9,873 nt of DNA from SSEF01 sp964398485 (GTDB lineage Bacteria > Patescibacteriota > Minisyncoccia > Moranbacterales > UBA1568), in the NCBI GenBank assembly GCA_964398485.1, contig CAYNMD010000029.1:1-9873 (forward strand). The letters run 5' to 3'. The notes below the pieces were generated by a model. The model saw only the letters and a program-made list of their open reading frames with translations, did not search any database and was not told the origin of the DNA. The translations under genes and the position numbers were made by a program. Shown one piece after another: positions 6,893-9,873 of this stretch. The number at the start of each line of letters is the position of its first letter. Position 1 is the stretch's first letter.

Positions 6893-6916
6893 ACTGACCT
6901 GTGAAAGGAGACGGAC

Positions 6917-6970
6917 ATGATCCCCCTCAACTATCGAGGCCCGTGTCCACCCAGACGCCCCGACGCGTGA
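6917..6970 (+). CDS. possible 17-aa peptide (cassette 1)
   Basis: The frame encodes MIPLNYRGPCPPRRPDA, preceded by a strong SD (AAAGGAG, 6904-6910) six bases upstream. It is proline- and arginine-rich with one cysteine. The SD and a hairpin before it argue that something is translated here. The length is too short for codon statistics and it may be a truncated remnant. It lies directly before the cassette 1 terminator. Confidence 0.4.
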   Translation: MIPLNYRGPCPPRRPDA

Positions 6971-6981
6971 CGTCGACGGCC

Positions 6982-7027
6982 TGACTGCCCCGGATTCCAG
7001 CTGGAACCCCGGGGCGTCAATTTTTTA
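6982..7027 (+). terminator. terminator closing cassette 1
   Basis: TGAC (6982-6985) pairs with GTCA (7016-7019). GCCCCGGATTCCAG (6987-7000) pairs with CTGGAACCCCGGGGC (7001-7015) with small bulges. ATTTTTTA follows. It is the boundary between GC-rich cargo and AT-rich sequence. The closing TGA/TCA followed by ATTTTT is shared with the cassette 2 terminator. Confidence 0.85.
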
Positions 7028-7043
7028 GGGAGAAGTTTTTTGA

Positions 7044-7067
7044 TCGAGCTCGAGGCTCGTTTTTTTG
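7044..7067 (+). terminator. second, AT-rich-side terminator
   Basis: CGAGC-tcgag-GCTCG followed by TTTTTTT, just 17 bases after the cassette 1 terminator. The stem is short (5 bp) but the U-tract is strong. It insulates the next promoter from cassette 1 and appears to belong to the native-style sequence. Confidence 0.7.
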
Positions 7068-7081
7068 TAATACATCTCAAC

Positions 7082-7110
7082 TTGACAGATAATAATTTTG
7101 TTGCTATTTT
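7082..7110 (+). promoter_or_regulatory. promoter of cassette 2 (copy 2 of the duplicated module)
   Basis: TTGACA (7082-7087), 17 bases, TATTTT (7105-7110), with TGC directly before the -10 as in copy 1. Consensus -35, extended -10 and identical geometry to 6281-6309. Confidence 0.82.
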
Positions 7111-7111
7111 C

Positions 7112-7254
7112 ATTTTTCAACCCAGAAGGTTGACACTCGTACTACTTCTCAGTATCATCGAGTGCATAAGTTCTTTGGAAACTCTGTAGTGAATTTTTTA
7201 GAGTGGGCGGATAATCGTAGCTTATGAAAGTAGGCTCCAGTTATCCGCTCGCTC
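7112..7254 (+). ncRNA. structured 5' leader, copy 2
   Basis: Same order of elements as copy 1. H1 is CAACC-cagaa-GGTTG (7118-7132). H2 is CACTCG/CGAGTG (7134-7139 with 7159-7164) around TACT/AGTA. AAGTTCTTT is at 7168-7176 and a T6 run follows. H3 pairs 7201-7214 with 7241-7254 over 14 positions without mismatch, topped by AGCTTA-tgaaag-TAGGCT (7219-7236). Several paired positions differ from copy 1 while staying paired, as expected of a conserved RNA. A further stem specific to this copy (GTTG 7264-7267 with CAAC 7287-7290 around CGGG/CCCG) precedes the SD. Confidence 0.72.
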
Positions 7255-7308
7255 AGCCTCTTGGTTGTAGTCGGGCGGTTTTCCCGCAACTTGATCAAGG
7301 AGATCGTC

Positions 7309-7473
7309 ATGAAAGACCCCAGCACCGGCAAGGTGCGTGTGTTGCAACAGGGCGCCAAGAACGGCGGCATCATCGGCAAGCACGGCATGGTCGACTCCGG
7401 TCGCAGCGTGTCCAACGCGCCGATCCTGGCCGGTTCCTTCCCGTGCTCGGGCTACATGGAAATCCTGTCGTGA
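7309..7473 (+). CDS. small 54-aa protein of unknown function (cassette 2)
   Basis: Starts MKDPSTGKVRVLQQGAKNGG and ends in FPCSGYMEILS. I do not recognise it. It is basic and glycine-rich in the first half (GAKNGGIIGKHG), with a single cysteine near the C-terminus, no signal peptide and no membrane segment. The SD AAGGAG (7297-7302) is six bases before the ATG. Third positions are almost all G or C, matching the 6505 ORF and unlike the flanking native genes. The stop overlaps the GTG start of the next ORF (GTGA), which suggests translational coupling. A peptide-maturation precursor is one possibility, but nothing here proves it. Confidence 0.68.
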   Translation: MKDPSTGKVRVLQQGAKNGGIIGKHGMVDSGRSVSNAPILAGSFPCSGYMEILS

Positions 7474-7589
7474 CCGCGCGCCTGCGGACAGCGACCTACT
7501 TCAACGTCGACTTCGGCCGCCTCGGCGCCGGCACGCTGGTGCTGGGCTGCCTGGTGGCCGTGCCCGCGCTGATGGCCAACTCGGCCTGA
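7470..7589 (+). CDS. small 39-aa single-pass membrane peptide (cassette 2)
   Basis: GTG start at 7470 overlaps the stop of the preceding ORF in a GTGA arrangement. The peptide begins VTARLRTATYFNVDFGR and continues into a hydrophobic segment, about residues 19-36 (LGAGTLVLGCLVAVPALM), ending NSA. A short basic N-terminus plus one membrane helix fits a small inner-membrane peptide. GC-rich codons match its neighbour. There is no separate SD, so translation would depend on coupling to the 54-aa ORF. Function unknown; a toxin, a regulatory peptide or the start of a truncated protein are all open. Confidence 0.55.
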   Translation: MTARLRTATYFNVDFGRLGAGTLVLGCLVAVPALMANSA

Positions 7590-7672
7590 CGCTGGGCAGC
7601 GCCGGCGACGTCCCCGAGGATGGGTACCCACAGTTCCAATCTGCTGGAATACCATCTGAGGCGGCGGTCGCC

Positions 7673-7710
7673 AACGTGCCACGTGAGCCGTTCCATTCGG
7701 CAGGCACGTT
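7673..7710 (+). promoter_or_regulatory. stem-loop before the internal SD of cassette 2
   Basis: AACGTGCC (7673-7680) pairs perfectly with GGCACGTT (7703-7710), with an inner stem GCCG-ttccatt-CGGC (7687-7701). It ends three bases before GTGAAAGGAG (7714-7723), the SD of the 7732 ORF. It may control or protect the downstream message. Confidence 0.55.
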
Positions 7711-7731
7711 CTCGTGAAAGGAGGGGCCTCC

Positions 7732-8013
7732 ATGGGCCTCGTTTCGTTCCTGGCGCTCGCGCTGTTTGTGGCCATTGCCTCGCTTGTTATCCTGGACGGT
7801 CGAGAGACGAGCCGGGATCATCAACAGGTGATGATCGCCACGAACGAGCCGGTGTCGTCATCGCTGAAACCCCGCAGTTCGCTGCGGAATCGTCAGTGGT
7901 GCTCGGCGCGCATCGTGCGCTATCGCCAGGGTCCGTCCAGCAAAGGACCCGAATCCTACCCGGGATTTCTGCTGGGCAGTGTCGGTGCCGTGCCTCTGAA
8001 GCCGGTGAGCTGA
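7732..8013 (+). CDS. 93-aa membrane-anchored protein of unknown function (cassette 2)
   Basis: ATG 7732 is chosen over the in-frame GTG at 7714 because the latter lies inside the SD (AAAGGAGG, 7717-7724). Residues 3-21 form one hydrophobic segment (LVSFLALALFVAIASLVIL) with few preceding residues. It is followed by a polar, basic region of about 70 residues rich in S and R, with one cysteine (QWCSAR). This looks like a small N-terminally anchored protein with the body outside the membrane, or a secreted one with poor cleavage. No family recognised. Codons are GC-rich but less extreme than in the 6505 ORF. It is the fourth region of cassette 2 and is separated from the 39-aa ORF by 142 bases holding the hairpin. 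Confidence 0.6.
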   Translation: MGLVSFLALALFVAIASLVILDGRETSRDHQQVMIATNEPVSSSLKPRSSLRNRQWCSARIVRYRQGPSSKGPESYPGFLLGSVGAVPLKPVS

Positions 8014-8049
8014 CACACTGCGGCTGCGAAGATACAGCCGCGGAGAACC

Positions 8050-8112
8050 ATGGTTGGCGGAACTCGCATGGGTATCCGCCTCGAACTTCAACCAAAACGA
8101 GGGGAAAGATGA
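8050..8112 (+). CDS. possible 20-aa peptide (cassette 2)
   Basis: Encodes MVGGTRMGIRLELQPKRGER. It has a modest purine-rich site (GGAG, 8042-8045) five bases upstream. Its TGA stop overlaps the next ATG in an ATGA arrangement, which is the main reason to list it. Basic and too short for firm support. Confidence 0.3.
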   Translation: MVGGTRMGIRLELQPKRGER

Positions 8113-8165
8113 TGAAGGTGCATCGCACCCGCATCGGTCACTGCAGGGATCCGGGCAGCTCGTAG
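8109..8165 (+). CDS. possible 18-aa basic peptide (cassette 2)
   Basis: Encodes MMKVHRTRIGHCRDPGSS, starting in the ATGA overlap with the preceding peptide and preceded by GAGGGGAAAG. Rich in H, R and K with one cysteine. It ends just where the structured 3' region begins. It may be real, or only a reading frame at the edge of the RNA. Confidence 0.3.
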   Translation: MMKVHRTRIGHCRDPGSS

Positions 8166-8443
8166 CTGACTGGGAAGAGGGTAGATGATAACCTGAAGAT
8201 TCCTCGAGAGTCTAACCACTACATGTGGCTACCCGCGGGTACCGGCAACGGACTTGGCCTGGTAGAGGATCATCTGCGAACGAGCGCAGGATAAAAGCTG
8301 CTCACGTTCATCAAACTCGATAACCTGTCGATGGACTGGTTAGCCACCTAAAACAAGGCATCCACTGATCAGCAGTCACTCGCTGACTTTGACCGCCAAT
8401 GATAGGTAAGGCAAGCAAAATTGGTCGCCGTAGCAGGTAGACC
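8166..8443 (+). ncRNA. candidate structured RNA / 3' region of cassette 2
   Basis: No convincing protein gene; the longest frame is a 23-codon ORF at 8223-8294 without an SD. Many stems are visible. GGGTAG (8179-8184) with CTACCC (8229-8234) closes a three-way junction holding AGATTC-ctcga-GAGTCT (8198-8214) and CCAC-tacat-GTGG (8216-8228). Others are CTGCG-aacgag-CGCAG (8274-8289), AGTCA-ctcgc-TGACT (8374-8388), CCAAT/ATTGG (8396-8422) and GGTC/GACC (8423-8443). Composition is intermediate between cargo and native DNA. RNase P, tmRNA, SRP and group I/II intron signatures were looked for and not seen. Confidence 0.5.
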
Positions 8444-8490
8444 TGAAGGCCTCACACAGCGCTGCTGTTCGTGAGGCCTTTCAATTTTTA
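8444..8490 (+). terminator. terminator closing cassette 2
   Basis: TGAAGGCCTCAC (8444-8455) pairs with GTGAGGCCTTTCA (8471-8483) with one bulged T. An inner stem ACAGC-gct-GCTGT is present. ATTTTTA follows and runs into the stop codon of the convergent VOC gene. Same TGA/TCA-ATTTTT design as the cassette 1 terminator. The minus strand lacks a matching U-tract, so it mainly serves the plus strand. Confidence 0.9.
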
Positions 8491-8928
8491 TACATTCAAA
8501 TGCTTGGTAGGACGCGAGATAAGTGAGGGGTCAGTTTTCCAAGTATCGTTTACATCGACGTAAAGCTCGAGTTCATTGTTATCGGGGTCGAGGATGTAGA
8601 GACTATGAGTAACGTGATGATCGGCGGTGCCGACGATTTTGACTCCGGCTTGTTCGAGTTCGGCATAGGCAGCCATAAGTTCGCCATCAGTCGTGCCAAT
8701 TTTGAAACCGATGTGATAGAGGCCTGGTTCGGGGCGGACCTTTTCTCGGGGGACAGAGTCTATCTCGAGGAGGAGGAGTTCATGATGGGTACGGCCAGAG
8801 GAAAAGAGGGCGGCCCCGGGCATATCACTTGGTATCTCATGGAAGCCGAGCGTCTCTTTATAGAAACGACGCGAGCGTTCGAGGTTAGAGACAAAGAGAA
8901 CAACGTGGCCGAGTTCATGGATTTTCAT
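8488..8928 (-). CDS. VOC-family (glyoxalase / extradiol dioxygenase fold) protein
   Basis: A 146-aa single-domain member of the vicinal oxygen chelate superfamily, likely a metal-dependent lyase or dioxygenase in the cytoplasm. The substrate cannot be deduced. The two beta-alpha-beta-beta-beta modules are complete. The first runs from HELGHVVLFVSNLERSRRFY to about residue 65. The second runs from GLYHIGFKI to YILDPDNNELELYVD. Likely metal ligands are H8, H72 and E121, the pattern of catechol dioxygenase-like members. The start is set at the ATG before KIHELGH. An upstream in-frame ATG (9033) would overlap the divergent gene and its promoter and adds a non-conserved 35-residue tail. No SD is seen. 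It converges with the cassette terminator, which touches its stop codon. Confidence 0.88.
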   Translation of the reverse strand: MKIHELGHVVLFVSNLERSRRFYKETLGFHEIPSDMPGAALFSSGRTHHELLLLEIDSVPREKVRPEPGLYHIGFKIGTTDGELMAAYAELEQAGVKIVGTADHHVTHSLYILDPDNNELELYVDVNDTWKTDPSLISRPTKHLNV

Positions 8929-8973
8929 AGAGGAATTATGATAATGGAATAGTCCTAGCATAGCATGCTTCTT

Positions 8974-9002
8974 TTGACTTGAGCGGGGAGTGTCGCTACA
9001 AT
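8974..9002 (+). promoter_or_regulatory. promoter of the FAD oxidoreductase gene
   Basis: TTGACT (8974-8979), 17 bases, TACAAT (8997-9002). Near-consensus sigma-70 type. The start near 9009 leaves a leader of only about 23 nt. An in-frame ATG at 8990 falls inside the promoter and so cannot be the start. Confidence 0.85.
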
Positions 9003-9031
9003 ATGGAGCGAACTCTTTAGTATATAAAGTC

Positions 9032-9781
9032 ATGGCTAATTTTCAGCTGAAATTCAAGAGAAAAGAAGAAGTAGCTGATGGCACCTGGTCGTTTCATTTT
9101 GAAAAGCCAGCCGATTTTGTTTTTGAAGCTGGTCAGTATGTAGCGCTGGTGTTGCCACGTCTCGTAGCGCCTGATACTCGGGGTCCAGTACGATCGCTCT
9201 CCATTTGCTCGGCTCCCTTTGAAGAAGATCTTGTCTTTACCATGCGTATTACCGAAAGTGGATTCAAGCAGAGTATAATGGCACTTGAACCAGGGGAGGT
9301 GGCTCAGGCCACCAAGCCGATCGGGCACTTTACTTTGGCTCATGCGAGTGATGATAAGCCAATCGTTTTTGTGGTTGGAGGTATCGGCATTACGCCAGCC
9401 AGGAGTATTCTCAAGCAGGCGGAACATGATGGTATCAAGCGTTCGTTTACCCTCTTTTATTCCAATCGCCTCAAGAAAGATGCTGCTTTCCAGGCAGATC
9501 TGTCGCAGCTTTCATTGGAGGGGTATCAGTTTATCTCGACTTTTTCTCAAGAGACTACTCCTTGTACGGGAGGAGATGACGAACGGGGGTATATCTGTAG
9601 TTCGATGTTGGAGAAATATCTCCCCCTTGAACAAATACGGGAGAGCTGGTACTATCTCGTGGGTGCACCAGCCTTTATCGAGGCCATGGAAAAAATGCTG
9701 GCAGAGATCGGTATTCCAGAAGAACGGATGGTGAATGACCCGTTTACTGGGACGGCTACGGCAACGCAGCAGAAAAAATAA
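9032..9781 (+). CDS. FAD/NAD(P)-binding oxidoreductase, ferredoxin-reductase type
   Basis: A 249-aa flavoprotein of the ferredoxin-NADP+ reductase superfamily, moving electrons between NAD(P)H and an unknown partner. Residues 1-100 form the FAD-binding barrel, with AGQYVAL (33-39) and the flavin motif RSLS (54-57). Residues about 108-235 form the NAD(P) domain, with VVGGIGITPARSIL (114-127) carrying the GGIGITP nucleotide loop, and LVGAPAFIEAM near 209-219. The usual Cys of the C-G-P motif is replaced (VGAPA). The C-terminal NDPFTG is near the usual end but is followed by a polar tail TATATQQKK. There is no 2Fe-2S domain, and no ferredoxin or flavodoxin gene is in the window. Start 9032 agrees with the promoter; no SD is seen. 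Confidence 0.9.
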   Translation: MANFQLKFKRKEEVADGTWSFHFEKPADFVFEAGQYVALVLPRLVAPDTRGPVRSLSICSAPFEEDLVFTMRITESGFKQSIMALEPGEVAQATKPIGHFTLAHASDDKPIVFVVGGIGITPARSILKQAEHDGIKRSFTLFYSNRLKKDAAFQADLSQLSLEGYQFISTFSQETTPCTGGDDERGYICSSMLEKYLPLEQIRESWYYLVGAPAFIEAMEKMLAEIGIPEERMVNDPFTGTATATQQKK

Positions 9782-9798
9782 GTTCCCTTTTTTGGGAA
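9782..9798 (+). terminator. weak possible terminator
   Basis: TTCCC-tttttt-GGGAA is a 5-bp perfect hairpin directly after the oxidoreductase stop and before tRNA-Gly. It has no U-tract beyond the loop, so it may instead be a processing hairpin, with tRNA-Gly co-transcribed. Confidence 0.3.
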
Positions 9799-9800
9799 AT

Positions 9801-9872
9801 GCGGGTATCGTATAATGGCTATTATATCAGCCTTCCAAGCTGAGGACACGGGTTCGACTCCCGTTACCCGCT
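9801..9872 (+). tRNA. tRNA-Gly (anticodon TCC)
   Basis: Complete cloverleaf. Acceptor GCGGGTA/TACCCGC with discriminator T, D-arm around GTATAATGGCTATTAT, anticodon arm TCAGC-CTTCCAA-GCTGA (anticodon TCC), T-arm ACGGG-TTCGACT-CCCGT. The gene ends one base from the right edge and CCA is not encoded as far as visible. It sits 19 bases after the oxidoreductase gene in the same direction. Confidence 0.95.
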
Positions 9873-9873
9873 C

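Noticed and set aside
6390..6930. Other long frames over the GC-rich segment (176 aa plus strand; 167 and 135 aa minus strand)
   Set aside because: High GC opens all frames. Only the 6505 frame has an SD, a signal peptide and G/C restricted to third positions.
6281..7260. Integron with attC sites
   Set aside because: The hairpins resemble attC in position, but no GTTRRRY/RYYYAAC core pair was found, each unit carries its own promoter, and no integrase is in the window.
7620..8165. 181-aa frame and the minus-strand frames across 7450-8130
   Set aside because: They lack SDs and protein-like composition and conflict with the 7732 frame, which has an SD at proper distance and a membrane segment.
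8166..8443. RNase P RNA, tmRNA or group I/II intron
   Set aside because: No GAGGAAAGTCC-type core, no tRNA-like ends with a TTCGA arm, and no intron core or domain V motif.
6253..8490. Transposon or prophage insertion
   Set aside because: No transposase, integrase, terminal inverted repeats or target-site duplication was seen at the edges, and none of the small ORFs is a recognisable phage protein.
1..9873. CRISPR array or tandem direct repeats
   Set aside because: No evenly spaced repeats were seen; the only notable repeat is the pair of leader modules 801 bases apart.

Overview
The window looks like a piece of a small, streamlined bacterial chromosome. Core genes are tightly packed, each in a short single-domain form. 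The native genes use mixed, moderate-to-low GC codons and mostly lack a clear Shine-Dalgarno (SD) site. RNase Y, a YvcK/CofD-family protein, an HU protein and a membrane-anchored CxxC thiol oxidoreductase interspersed with single tRNA genes would fit a Patescibacteria/CPR-type genome. That placement is an inference from style and gene content; no phylogenetic marker here proves it.

Layout. 1-1754 is a minus-strand unit: gpmI (171-1754), then tRNA-Arg(TCG) and a tRNA-Ser cut by the left edge. 1755-2070 is an untranslated spacer holding a likely rny promoter and leader stems. 2071-3591 is rny, closed by a strong terminator. 3680-3870 holds no protein gene but looks like an independent structured RNA ending in its own terminator. 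An HU gene (4088-4375) follows, with a good promoter and a stem-loop at the predicted mRNA 5' end. A promoter at 4442-4470 then reads through tRNA-Pro(TGG), a DsbA-like gene (4584-5207) and yvcK (5233-6252).

6253-8490 is different. Two promoter-plus-leader modules (6281-6455 and 7082-7254) are homologous to each other, AT-rich and native-looking. They share promoter geometry and three stem-loops, with paired sequence changes. Each is joined, just past its third stem-loop, to an unrelated GC-rich segment. These segments have proteobacteria-like codon use, canonical SD sites and short ORFs: an exported 110-aa protein, and peptides of about 54, 39 and 93 aa plus shorter ones. Each segment ends in a long hairpin closed by TGA/TCA and followed by ATTTTTTA or ATTTTTA. 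The second also ends in about 280 nt that folds into many stems and resembles a non-coding RNA. The whole reads as two tandem expression cassettes: a native regulatory front end captured twice by foreign GC-rich cargo. This is the part most likely to be undescribed.

8488-9872 returns to native style: a VOC-family protein on the minus strand, a divergent FAD/NAD(P) oxidoreductase with a near-consensus promoter, and tRNA-Gly(TCC) at the right edge.
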